The position numbers were made by a program, and so were the translations under genes. Below, piece by piece: positions 43,462 through 52,600 of a stretch of 64,000 nucleotides of DNA. This stretch comes from Planctomycetota bacterium (GTDB taxonomy: Bacteria > Planctomycetota > UBA1135 > GCA-002686595). Where the stretch lies: contig VGYZ01000004.1 in the NCBI GenBank assembly GCA_016872795.1, positions 1 through 64,000 on the forward strand, given 5' to 3'. The notes beneath the pieces are model-generated. The model made no database searches, was not told the origin of the DNA, and saw only the letters and a list, made by a program, of their open reading frames with translations. The first letter of the stretch is position 1. Each line of letters opens with the position of its first letter.

Positions 43462-45699
43462 CTAGATGGCGTGGGTGTCGCACTCGCTCGCGAAGCGCTT
43501 TGCGACAGCGGCGATGTCGAGCAGGTCGGTCACCTTGCCACCAATCACGGCCGTTCCCAGCAACCCGGCGCGCGGCGCGCAGCGTTGCACCTTCAACTCT
43601 TGCTCGACGATGTCGAGGATGCGCTCGACCACCAGACCGTAGCTGCGATCGCCCTCGCGCACGACGACGACGGGCAGCGGTTGACCCGCGATGTCCGCTT
43701 CGCTGCCACCGAAGTGCTCGGCCAGCGAGATCAGCGGCAGGATGTCGTCACGGTATTGCACGACGCGCTGGTGTCCGGACAGCTCGATCTGATCCGCCGC
43801 GAACACCTCGAGGCGCGCCGCCTCTTCGAGAGCTGCGGCCATGCGCTGTCCGCCGCCTACGCTGAACAGCAGCAGTCGGCGCTGCTCGCCTTCGCTGGCG
43901 TTCGTCGCGGCATTCGCGGAGACGCTCGCGCGCTCGCGCGCCTCGCTGATCACACGCGCGCGCTGGGCGATGCCCATCACATCGAGAATGAGCGCCACTT
44001 TGCCATCGCCCATGATCGTGGCGCCGGCGAAGGTCGAGAGCCCCTTCAGCAGCTTGCCGAGCGGCTTGACGACGATCTCCTCGGTGTCGCAGATGCGATC
44101 GACGACGAGGCCGAAGTGACGGTCGTCCGCCTGCAACACGACGATGTTCACGGCGGCGTCGCCGTTCGTGCGTTGCGCTAGCCCGAGTTCGCGATCGAGG
44201 TGTACGAGCGGCAAGAGCGCGCCTCGCAGTCGGTACACGGGGCTGCCTTCGATCATCTCGATGCCCTTGCGCGCGGCCTCACCTTCGAGGCGCACGAGCT
44301 CGAGCAACGAGACTTGCGGGATGGCAAAGCGCTCCTCGCCGGTGACCACCACGAGCGCCGGGATGATCGCCAGGGTCAGCGGGATCTTGATGCGGATCGT
44401 GAGCCCTTCGAGGAAGCGGTTGTGCAGGTCGACTTGCCCACCGGTCTTCTCGATGTTCGAGCGCACGACATCCATGCCGACGCCGCGGCCGGAGATGTTG
44501 CTCAAGGCCGAAGCGGTCGAAAGGCCCGCCGCGAAGATCAGCATGCAGGCCTCGCGCTCGCCCATGCGCGACGCCTGCTCCTGCGTGATCAGGCCGTTGG
44601 TGACAGCCTTGCGCTTGACGCGCTCGACATCGATGCCACCGCCGTCGTCGGAGATCTCGATGATGACCTGCCCGCCCTCGTGGAACGCGCGCAGGTGCAG
44701 CACGCCCTCGGCGGGCTTGCCGCGCTGGGCGCGCACCTGCGGCGCCTCGATGCCGTGGTCGCACGAGTTGCGCACGATGTGCGTGAGCGGGTCCTTGATC
44801 GCCTCGAGGATCGTCTTGTCGAGTTCGGTCTCCTTGCCGTCCATCTCGACGCGGATCTTCTTGCCCAGCGACTGCGACAAGTCGCGCACGACGCGCGGCA
44901 GCTTGCTCCAGATGTTCGAGATCGGCTGCATGCGCGTCTTCATGACGCTCTCCTGCAGCTCGGTCGTGATCAGGTTCAAGCGCTGCGTCGTCGCGAGGAA
45001 GCCGTTGTCGCAGGAGCTCGTGGTGAACTGCAGCACTTGGTTGCGCGCGAGCACCAGCTCGCCGACGAGGTTCATCAGCTTGTCGAGCTGGCCGACATCG
45101 ACGCGGATCGAGTTGTCCGCGACCGAGTGTTCGGTCGATGCGGCGGCGGGCGCCGATGTGCTCGGGGCGGGCGCTGCAGGGGACGGGGGCGCCACGGGGC
45201 GCGCTGCTTCCACAGGCGCCGGAGCCAGAGCGAGCTCTGCGGGCGGGGTCGCGGAGGGAATCGGCGCACTCGCGGCCGTCGGAGCCCCCCCGGGCCGCTG
45301 CACGGGCTTGGCGAACTCACCCTGCAGGCGGGTCAGCGTCTCCTTCAACTCGAGGAACTCGTCCGGGCCTTCGCTGCCCTGCTTCTCGATGTTGTCGAGC
45401 ATGCGGCGCGTGGCGTCGACAAGCGACAGGAGCGCGCCGGTCGCCTCCTGGTCGACGCCGACCTTGCCGTCGCGCAGGAGCGACAGCAGGTTCTCTCCCG
45501 CGTGCGACAGCGACTCGAGCCGCCCAAACCCGAGGAACCCGCAGGTGCCCTTGATGGTGTGGATCGAGCGGAAGATGCTCGCGAGCATCTCGCGCGCGTT
45601 GGGGTTGGACTCCAGCGCGAGCAGGTCGGTGTCGAGGCGGTCGAGGTTCTCGTGGCTCTCGACGAGGAACTCGGAAACAACATCGTCCATCTCGCCCAT
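43462..45699 (-). CDS. cheA: Chemotaxis histidine kinase CheA with an extra CheW-like domain
   Basis: A 745-residue kinase. Residues about 1-110 are the HPt domain with the phospho-His in FRSIHTIKGTCGFLGF. A Pro/Ala/Ser linker follows (residues about 130-190). The dimerisation domain has LDKLMNLVGELVLARNQVLQ. The ATPase domain includes DPLTHIVRNSCDHGIEAPQ, DDGGGIDVERVKRKA and GRGVGMDVVRSNIEKTGG. A CheW-like domain follows (residues about 450-590), then a second one (RRLLLFSVGGGQRMAAALEE to the end). No CheY-binding P2 domain is obvious. The ATG at 45699 begins a cluster of nine genes. Confidence 0.96.
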   Translation of the reverse strand: MGEMDDVVSEFLVESHENLDRLDTDLLALESNPNAREMLASIFRSIHTIKGTCGFLGFGRLESLSHAGENLLSLLRDGKVGVDQEATGALLSLVDATRRMLDNIEKQGSEGPDEFLELKETLTRLQGEFAKPVQRPGGAPTAASAPIPSATPPAELALAPAPVEAARPVAPPSPAAPAPSTSAPAAASTEHSVADNSIRVDVGQLDKLMNLVGELVLARNQVLQFTTSSCDNGFLATTQRLNLITTELQESVMKTRMQPISNIWSKLPRVVRDLSQSLGKKIRVEMDGKETELDKTILEAIKDPLTHIVRNSCDHGIEAPQVRAQRGKPAEGVLHLRAFHEGGQVIIEISDDGGGIDVERVKRKAVTNGLITQEQASRMGEREACMLIFAAGLSTASALSNISGRGVGMDVVRSNIEKTGGQVDLHNRFLEGLTIRIKIPLTLAIIPALVVVTGEERFAIPQVSLLELVRLEGEAARKGIEMIEGSPVYRLRGALLPLVHLDRELGLAQRTNGDAAVNIVVLQADDRHFGLVVDRICDTEEIVVKPLGKLLKGLSTFAGATIMGDGKVALILDVMGIAQRARVISEARERASVSANAATNASEGEQRRLLLFSVGGGQRMAAALEEAARLEVFAADQIELSGHQRVVQYRDDILPLISLAEHFGGSEADIAGQPLPVVVVREGDRSYGLVVERILDIVEQELKVQRCAPRAGLLGTAVIGGKVTDLLDIAAVAKRFASECDTHAI

Positions 45700-45712
45700 G
45701 GGGTTCTGTTTC

Positions 45713-45847
45713 CCGGTTGAAACCGGTGCTTGCAGTCGCGGAACCCGCTCGGCCCCCTCCGTGGGGGCCGCTCTCAGGCTCCGGACCGCTTTCGGCGGCC
45801 ATGTGACGCGCCTTGAGCAGCTTTCGTGTTTCTCTCCTGAAACACGA
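45713..45847 (-). promoter_or_regulatory. Structured leader of cheA with three hairpins
   Basis: Three perfect inverted repeats precede cheA. One is at 45824-45847: TCGTGTTTC and GAAACACGA enclose AGGAGA, a Shine-Dalgarno-like loop. One is at 45750-45770: CGGCCCCC and GGGGGCCG around five bases, terminator-like. One is at 45713-45726: CCGGTT and AACCGG. No Shine-Dalgarno lies in front of the ATG itself. The set could form an attenuator or RNA-binding leader. The remaining sequence up to the tRNA (45848-46006) shows nothing recognisable. Confidence 0.55.
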
Positions 45848-46006
45848 CGAAGCCAACCCCCGGTCTGAAAATCGCGACCGCAACTTCGCTCGCGGGATCG
45901 GCGGCCTAGACGCGCATGCGCCCCGCCCGAGCGCGTCCAGATCGGCCCGCGGAGCATCAGGACCAGCGCGCCCTCGCAGCGGGTTTTCGGCGCGAGCGCA
46001 AGAAAA

Positions 46007-46084
46007 TGGGGTGAGCGAGGGGACTCGAACCCCCGACCCCGAGGACCACAACCTCGTGCTCTAACCGACTGAGCTACGCCCACC
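46007..46084 (-). tRNA. tRNA-His (anticodon GTG)
   Basis: A complete cloverleaf on the minus strand. The 7-base acceptor stem GTGGGCG pairs with CGCTCAC, with one G-U. The extra G(-1) at 46084 faces C73, the identity mark of histidine tRNA. The D arm contains TAGCTCAGTCGGTTAGAGC. The anticodon stem CGAGG/CCTCG encloses loop TTGTGGT with anticodon GTG. The T arm carries TTCGAGT. The CCA end is encoded (46009-46007) and TTTTCTT follows, a likely terminator. Confidence 0.96.
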
Positions 46085-46158
46085 GTTCTCGCGAGACAAC
46101 AAGCGCCGTGTGGTGTGCGGCACGCACCCCGCGGGGCTGCGCTCCAACGGGGGCGCAG

Positions 46159-46187
46159 AGAATCGGACGGCGAGCGGCGCTTGTCAA
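46159..46187 (-). promoter_or_regulatory. Probable promoter of tRNA-His
   Basis: On the minus strand TTGACA (46187-46182) is followed after 17 bases by GATTCT (46164-46159). The distance to the tRNA 5' end is about 75 bases. The -35 is a perfect consensus. A 10-base inverted repeat (ACAAGCGCCG at 46099-46108, CGGCGCTTGT at 46175-46184) spans the promoter and leader. Confidence 0.6.
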
Positions 46188-46265
46188 GCGCTGAAGCGCA
46201 CCGAAAGGCTGCTCCACGGGCACCTCGGTCGGACCCACCGCCGACTCGACGCGGCTTTTTGCGTC

Positions 46266-46706
46266 CTAGCGACCGAACAGCCGCTGCCAGAGCGTGCGCG
46301 GCGAGGATGCAGGCCCAGTACGTCGGCCGCTGCCGGCCCCTAGCTGCGGGACAGGGCTCGCCGAGAGTGCGTCCACCCGCCGGCGCAGGAGCTCGTTCTC
46401 GCGCTGCACGGCGCCCAGCGCGAGCAGCAGGCGCTTTTGGGCCTCCTCGGAGGTGCGCAACTCGTCCTCGAGGCGCTCCGCGCGACGCACGGAGCCGCGC
46501 TCGACGCGGGCGGACCACTCGAGCTCCCCTGCCAGCCGCAGGCGCTGGGCTTCGGCGGCCTCACGCTCGCGCTCCGCCTGCGTCCGCTGGGCCTCGAGCC
46601 GCTCGATCTGCTCGAGGTAGCCCTGTTCCCGCCGTCCGGGACCGACCACCCGCGGCCGCCCCGCCGGCAGCTCATACACCCGCTCCCTCGTCTCGATGTG
46701 CAGCAT
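46266..46706 (-). CDS. Coiled-coil protein of unknown function
   Basis: A 146-residue soluble protein. The first 20 residues (MLHIETRERVYELPAGRPRV) may form a small beta segment. Residues about 28-115 are a continuous charged helix (EQIERLEAQRTQAERERE, EAQKRLLLALGAVQRENELL), typical of a dimeric coiled coil. The tail is Gly/Ser/Arg-rich and ends RTLWQRLFGR. The ATG at 46706 has GAGGGG 6 bases upstream. No family is recognised; it could be a scaffold or cell-shape accessory. It is divergent from the barrel gene at 46791. Confidence 0.75.
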   Translation of the reverse strand: MLHIETRERVYELPAGRPRVVGPGRREQGYLEQIERLEAQRTQAEREREAAEAQRLRLAGELEWSARVERGSVRRAERLEDELRTSEEAQKRLLLALGAVQRENELLRRRVDALSASPVPQLGAGSGRRTGPASSPRTLWQRLFGR

Positions 46707-46790
46707 CGCAATCCCCTCAGCCTGTGGACATCGGCGCGTCCAACTCGCACCTTGCCCATCGTCCCATTTTCCCCCTCAGGAGCCGCCACC

Positions 46791-47552
46791 ATGCGTCTCA
46801 TCTCCGCTGCCTCCCTGCTGTTGCTCGCCGCCTGCTCCGCCCCCCAGATCACGGGCACGCCCAACTACGCGCTGCTCGAGCCGAAGGGTGATATCGGATT
46901 CGCGACCGGCGGCAACCTGCTCGCCGATACGACACTCTCCGACCTCGGCATCGCCGACGCGGAAGGCGCGCTCGGCGCGCAGCTCGATTTCAAGTGGGGC
47001 GCGCCGCACCTCACGCTCGCCACACAAGCGGCGAGATGGGAGGGCAACGGCACGCTGGATGTCGCCTTCGGCGACATTCCCGCCACTGAAGGCGTGTCGA
47101 GCAAGCTCGACCTCGCCGTACACCGTGCGTACCTCACCTTCGACTTCGCCCCCACCGACATGCTCGAGCTCGGCATCGGTGTCGGCGCCCTCGTATTCGA
47201 CCTGAACGCAACCGTGACTCCTGAATCTGTCATGTTCGCGGCGCAGGAGATCGACGAGCTGGTGCCAGTGCCGGTGCTCGCCGCGCGCGCCGCGGGCCGC
47301 GTGTGGAAGCTCGAGCTCCAAGCTACCGCGGCCGGCATGGCGGTCGACATCGGCGGCGACGAAGCCAGCGTGCTCGACCTCGACCTGAACGCGCGCTACG
47401 CAGTCTTTGGCGAACACGGCTCGTTCCACGGAGCGCTCGTCGCGGGCTGGCGCTCGACCGACTTGGCCGTGGCCTACGATGATGGCGTCGAGAGCGCCGA
47501 TCTCGACGCCACCGTCTCAGGCCCCTACATCGGCCTGCAGCTCGGCTTCTAG
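46791..47552 (+). CDS. Probable outer-membrane beta-barrel protein
   Basis: A 253-residue exported protein. The signal peptide MRLISAASLLLLAAC ends in a lipobox-like LAAC. The body alternates hydrophobic and polar residues in strands (HLTLATQAARWEGNGTLDVA, KLDLAVHRAYLTFDFAP, ELGIGVGALVFDLNATV) and ends in GPYIGLQLGF. A C-terminal Phe is the usual signal for Bam-mediated barrel insertion. It resembles small eight-stranded barrels of unknown role. A lipid-modified N-terminus on such a barrel is unusual, so the Cys may not be used. AGGAG lies 8 bases before the ATG. The next gene follows by 21 bases. Confidence 0.8.
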   Translation: MRLISAASLLLLAACSAPQITGTPNYALLEPKGDIGFATGGNLLADTTLSDLGIADAEGALGAQLDFKWGAPHLTLATQAARWEGNGTLDVAFGDIPATEGVSSKLDLAVHRAYLTFDFAPTDMLELGIGVGALVFDLNATVTPESVMFAAQEIDELVPVPVLAARAAGRVWKLELQATAAGMAVDIGGDEASVLDLDLNARYAVFGEHGSFHGALVAGWRSTDLAVAYDDGVESADLDATVSGPYIGLQLGF

Positions 47553-47573
47553 CCGCACAAGCGCATCCCCGCG

Positions 47574-47954
47574 ATGAGCGCGAGAGAGCGTCCGCCGAGC
47601 TACGGCAACATGAGCGACCAGCACTGGTCGCGCACGCGCAAGGAGCGCAACCGCGAGGCGCTCGACTACTACCTCGAGCGCTCGCGCAAGCCCGGCGTCG
47701 CCGAAGGCGGAGCGGAACGCAATTTCTACTGCATGCACTGCGACGGCGTGATTCCCTTCGCGCCGCGCACGCGCCTTTGTCCGCACTGCAAGGGCGAGCT
47801 CGACGAGCATGTCGTGCGCTACTTCAACTGGGTCGAGATCAACGAGCCTCCGGAGAGCGATCTCAAGGCGCTGCTACCGTTCTTGATCGGCGCGCTCGGC
47901 TTGCTCGCGCTCGCTGGACTCGCATTCCTCGCATGGAGCGTCTGGGGTTCGTGA
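47574..47954 (+). CDS. Zinc-ribbon membrane-anchored small protein
   Basis: A 126-residue protein. Residues about 1-48 are polar and charged (WSRTRKERNREALDYYLERS). A zinc ribbon follows with FYCMHCDGVIPF and RLCPHCKGELD. The end is one membrane helix (LPFLIGALGLLALAGLAFLAW). It is probably anchored with the zinc ribbon in the cytoplasm. Its stop overlaps the likely start of the E1-like enzyme gene (GTGA), so the two may be functionally linked. I recognise no named family. Confidence 0.8.
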   Translation: MSARERPPSYGNMSDQHWSRTRKERNREALDYYLERSRKPGVAEGGAERNFYCMHCDGVIPFAPRTRLCPHCKGELDEHVVRYFNWVEINEPPESDLKALLPFLIGALGLLALAGLAFLAWSVWGS

Positions 47955-48982
47955 GCGCGAGCCGTTTCGACCGACAGGAGCGCTTCGCGCCGCTCGGCGC
48001 TGAGGGGCAGGCACGACTGGCGCGCTCGCGTGTGCTGGTGGTCGGATGCGGCGCACTGGGCGGTGCACTCGCGCAGTCGATGGTACGCAGCGGAGTCGGC
48101 ACGGTGCGTATCGTGGACCGCGACATCGTCGAGGAAAGCAACCTGCCGCGGCAGGTGCTGTTCGAGCCGCAGGACATCGGTCAGCCCAAGGCGCTCGTCG
48201 CCGCGCGAGCGCTTGGACGCGTGGGTGGACCCGCGCGCATCGAGCCTCATGTGCGGCATCTCGACGGCGAATTGCTGCGCGAGCTTGCCGCGGATGTCGA
48301 CCTCGTGCTCGATGGCACCGACAACCTCGCCACGCGCTACCTGGTCAACGACCATGCGGTCGAGCGCGGCAGATCGTGGGTCTATGGCGGTGTCGTGGGC
48401 AGCTCTGGGCTCGTGTTTCCCGTCGTTCCGCCCGCGGGGGCGTGCCTGCGCTGCCTGTTTCCGGATCCTCCCCCGCCGGGCGCCCTGCCGACCTGCGACA
48501 GCGCCGGCGTGATCCAGCCGGCCGTTGCGGCCATCGCGGCGCTGCAAGCGGGCGTCGCACTCCGCTTGCTCGGTAGCCCGCGCGAACGCCGCACCCAGAC
48601 GAAGTCGCGCCTGATCGAGCTCGATGTCTGGTCGCTCGAATGCCATGGGATCGATGTTCCCCGCGATCCGGACTGTCCGTGTTGCGCTCGGCGTGAGTTT
48701 TCGTTCCTCGATGCGGACACCACGGGCGAGGCGCTCTCGCTGTGCGGTCGCCGCACCGTGCAAGTGCGTCCGAGCCGCTCGACGCGCGCGCGCATCGACC
48801 TCGTCGGCCTGAAGGCACGCCTCGCCACTGTGGCGCAGGACGCCGCGCTGCTCGACGGCCTGCTGCGCTTTCGCATCGAGGACATCACCTGCTCCGTGTT
48901 CCCCGACGGACGCGCGCTGTTCGAAGGCACCGACGATCCCCTGCGAGCGCGCGCATTGTACGACCGCTGGCTGGGCTCATGA
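47951..48982 (+). CDS. ThiF/MoeB/HesA-family E1-like adenylyltransferase
   Basis: A 343-residue cytoplasmic enzyme that would adenylate the C-terminal glycine of a ubiquitin-like sulfur carrier (MoaD, ThiS or similar). The ATP site is VLVVGCGALGGALAQSMVRS, followed by VRIVDRDIVEESNLPRQVLF and LDGTDNLATRYLVND. The structural zinc cysteines are CLRC and CPCC. PTCDSAGVIQPAVAAIAALQ is the family region near the crossover loop. The C-terminal 90 residues (VFPDGRALFEGTDDPLRARA) are the extension found in many ThiF-like proteins. There is no rhodanese domain. The GTG at 47951 overlaps the preceding stop; an ATG at 47933 is an alternative. Confidence 0.92.
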   Translation: MSASRFDRQERFAPLGAEGQARLARSRVLVVGCGALGGALAQSMVRSGVGTVRIVDRDIVEESNLPRQVLFEPQDIGQPKALVAARALGRVGGPARIEPHVRHLDGELLRELAADVDLVLDGTDNLATRYLVNDHAVERGRSWVYGGVVGSSGLVFPVVPPAGACLRCLFPDPPPPGALPTCDSAGVIQPAVAAIAALQAGVALRLLGSPRERRTQTKSRLIELDVWSLECHGIDVPRDPDCPCCARREFSFLDADTTGEALSLCGRRTVQVRPSRSTRARIDLVGLKARLATVAQDAALLDGLLRFRIEDITCSVFPDGRALFEGTDDPLRARALYDRWLGS

Positions 48983-49572
48983 GCGTGCGCGCCGTGGTGC
49001 TCGCCGCCGGCGAGAGCCGTCGACTGGGCGAACCCAAGGCGCTGGCGCACATCGGCTCGCGCAAGGCGCTCGAACATTTGTTGGCCGCGCTCGCGTGCGT
49101 GGATGCAGACCCGCTGGTGGTCACGGGTGCGCACGCTGAGGAAATCCGCGCGCACTGCGCGAGGCCAGCGAGCTGGCTACACAATCCGCGCTGGTCCGAG
49201 GGGCGCACGAGCGGCGTGATCGCGGCGCGCGACGCGCTCCCCGGCGCGGACCTGCTCATCGCTCCTGTCGATGTCCCCATGGTGCGCGCGACGACCATCG
49301 CGGCCATCCTGCGCGCGTGGCACGACGCGGGCCGCCCAGAGGCGGGCTGGCTCGCCCCGCGCTTGCGCGCTCAGGGGACCTTCGGTCACCCAGTCCTCGT
49401 GGGCCGTGAGCTGCTTCGTCGCCTGGACGCTGGGAAGGAACTTCGCGCGCTGCGGGCCTTCGCGCAGCCGCTGCTCGCGGCCGAGGTGGACGATCCGGCC
49501 ATTCTCGATGACCTCGACACGCGCTCGGATCTCGATGCGCTCCGCCAGCGTCTGGAAGCAGACGGCGGCTGA
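48979..49572 (+). CDS. MobA/MocA-like nucleotidyltransferase
   Basis: A 197-residue cytoplasmic protein of the MobA-like NTP-transferase family. The nucleotide site is VRAVVLAAGESRRLGEPKAL, then NPRWSEGRTSGVIAARDALP and LLIAPVDVPMVRATTIAAIL. GTFGHPVLVGRELL is a family block. This layout is nearest to MocA-type enzymes that attach CMP or GMP to molybdopterin, but other sugar or cofactor substrates occur. The ATG at 48979 overlaps the stop of the E1-like gene (ATGA), which supports a molybdenum-cofactor role for both. Confidence 0.88.
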   Translation: MSVRAVVLAAGESRRLGEPKALAHIGSRKALEHLLAALACVDADPLVVTGAHAEEIRAHCARPASWLHNPRWSEGRTSGVIAARDALPGADLLIAPVDVPMVRATTIAAILRAWHDAGRPEAGWLAPRLRAQGTFGHPVLVGRELLRRLDAGKELRALRAFAQPLLAAEVDDPAILDDLDTRSDLDALRQRLEADGG

Positions 49573-49613
49573 AGTTCCTGCGCGATCGATCCCGATAGAT
49601 CCGTCGGAATCGT

Positions 49614-52600
49614 ATGAGTTTCCAAGGAGACGTCGCAGGCCTGGGACTGGGTGAGCTGCTGCAGGGTCTGGCCCGCAGCGGGCGCGCCGGAGTTCTGACG
49701 CTGCTCACGACCGATCGCACCGTGCGCGTCGGCGTGCGCGACGGTCAGTTGTTCCTGCTCCCGGAGGAGCACGAGGGCTCGGACGGCTGGCGCATGCGCA
49801 CGCAGCGCGCCTGGACCGCGCGCAACGAAGCGCACACCGAGGCGCTACGAATGCGCGAGATCGCGCAGGCGAGTCGCCTCGAAGCGATGTTCGGCATGCT
49901 CGACGCCAGCGGCGTGCACTTTCGGTTCGACGCGAGGCCGATCTCCGAGCTCGAGCCGCGCCCGGAGCATGCTCCGACGCTGGAAGCGGGCGCAGCCCAC
50001 GAGCCGCAGGCGGCCGTTCTCGGGCCGGCGGTCAGCGTCGAGTACATCCTGCTCGAGCATGCCCGCATCAGCGACGAGCTCTCCGCGCAACCGCACGCGC
50101 ATCGCGTCGACCCGCACTTCGTGCCTCGTCGACGCGGCGACGAGCCGCCCCAGCGCACGCTCGAACACATCTGGAACGAGTGCGACGGCTCCTCCAGCGT
50201 GGCGGAGATCTCCGACCGCCTCGGCTGGCCCCTGCGTCAAGCGCGCACTGCGCTGTGTGCGCTGCACGGGCTCGGGGCGATGCGCTTCGCGGACGCGCGC
50301 GAGCTGCTCGCACTCGCTCACCACGAGCTGCAGTCGGGGCAGACCGCGCGCGCCGCCTCGCGCCTCGCGGGCTGGTGCCGACTCGCTCATGGCGGCCCCG
50401 CCTCCCAAGGGGATGCACAGCTGCTGCTCGACCACTGGGAGCGCGGCACCCTCGCTCCGGCCCTCGGCGCCATGGAGCCTCGGCCCGCGCGCGCGCTGCT
50501 CGCGCGACTCGACGGCGCCACGCAGGACCCGCTCCGCTCCGTAGAGCGCTGGATGGAGCTGCGCCGCGCTCACAAGCAGGACTTCCTGACGGAATTCGCG
50601 GCCCTGCGGCGTGCCCAGCGTTGTGGCGACGAGACGCTGCGACCGCCGGTCGCCGACCTCCTGCGCGTCGCCCGTCGCTTCCAGGATCACGGCCAGACGG
50701 AGCGCGCCGCTGCGGTGCTGCGCTCGGTGGTGATGCGCGAGGGCGCCAGCGTCGCCGCCCGCCTCGAGATTGGCCAGCGCCTGATGGCGCTGGGCAAGTT
50801 CGACGAGGGGGCGGGCTGGGTCATCGACGCATGCCACACGCTGGCGGATTCGGGTCAGCACGACCGCGCCGTGGCGGCGCTCAAGCCGATCCTGCAACTG
50901 CTGCCGAGCCAGCGCGAAGCGCGCGCGCTCTACTCGTCGAGCTTCCGGCGCACCGCCACCGGGCGCCGCGCGCGCCGCAACACGCTCGTCGCCTTGGGCA
51001 GCGCACTCGTGCTCTCGCTGGCGGGCGTGGTGCATGTTCGCCGCAGCGAGGACTTCGAGCGGCGCCTCGAGCTCGTGCGCGAGCACCTCGATCGTCCCGA
51101 GGAAGCGCTCGCGGAGAGCGATGCCCTCTTCGGCGAGACATCCGACGAGCGCGTCGAGAGCTTGCGCGAACAACTGCGCTCGCGCATTCGGCATCGACAA
51201 CTGGCCGCTCGACAAGCCTGGAGCGCTCGCTTTCAGGACTGCCATCTGGAGTGCACGGGCGGCGATCCTGTGCTGGGCCTGCGCAACGCGCTGCAGATGC
51301 CGCCGCTTCCCGCTGGACCCGCGCTCGACGGCGAGGTTGCTCCGCGCCTCGCGGAGCTGCTCGAGAGCCTGCTCGCCCGCTTGCGGGACATGCTGATCGC
51401 CTCCCGAGAAAACACCGTCACGGTCGAGGCCGCGCATGCCGAGCAGCGTCTCTCGCGCCTGATCGCCGACCTGCTCGCGGTGTTGCAGAGCACGCAGCCG
51501 AAGGACGAGTTGCAGGAGTTCGAGCAGACATTGCGCTCGTTGCAACTCACGCTCGACACGCGCAGTCTCGAACGCGCCGCACTGCGCGAGAAGGAGCTGC
51601 AGGCGCAGACGCTCGCGCACCTGGACGCACTGTTCGCCGCTGGCCGCGCACACGCCGCTGCCGGCGATCTCCAGCGTGCGGTGGAGTGCTTCGATGCGTT
51701 CGAGACGGCGCCCGGTGGCGCGGAGCTCGCGGCGCTCTTGCGGCGCGAGATCGACGCGGTTCGAGAGCACCAAGAGTCCGTGCTCGCGGCGCGCGCGCTC
51801 GCCGAGGCAGGTCGGCACGCCGAGGCGATCGCTCGGCTCTCGCCCGCGTGCCCGCGCCCCGCGGAGCATCTGCTCCCGTGCCGAATCGAGTCGCTTCCCT
51901 CTGGCGCGCATGTGCGGCTCTCCAATGGGACGCTGCGCACCACGCCCTTCGTCCTCGAGTGCGCTCCGCTCGAGCGCGTGGCCGGCCGCGTCGAGTTTCC
52001 TGGCTACGAAACCACGGCGCTTGTCTTGGACGGCCCCGCCGACCGCCAGATCCTGCTGTCGCGCACGCCGAGCGCACACTGGAGCTCGCGCACGCGCGTC
52101 GAGGCCGTGCCGGTCTCCGTCGACGACTGCCACATCGTGTGCGACCGCGAAGGCCGCGTGGCGCGTCTTTCCGCCGATGGCCGCGAGCGCTGGGCTGTGC
52201 GCCTCAAGTCCGCGGCCGGCATCCGACACGCGCCGGTGTTCCTCCCGCGTCGGCCCGGCTCCCTGCTGGTCGTCGACGAGCTCGGCGCCGTGTGGATCCT
52301 CGCCACGCAGGACGGCTCCGTCGAGGGGCCGCTCGAGCTCGGATCCGCACCCGCGAGCGGTCCGCAACCGACGGCGCGCGGCGTGACCTTGCGTCTGGGC
52401 GATGGGCGCGAGCTGCATTGGCAGGGAGAGCTCACCCCCACCACGGAGCAAGGGCTCAACACCTCCGAGCCCGCCGCGCGCGTCCACGACGCCGGGCTCG
52501 CGTGCCTGCGACGCTCGATCGAGGCTGGACATGCGCTCTCCTCGCCATGGAACCAAGGCACGCTCGACGCGACGGGCACTCACTATGTCCTGCGCCGCAG

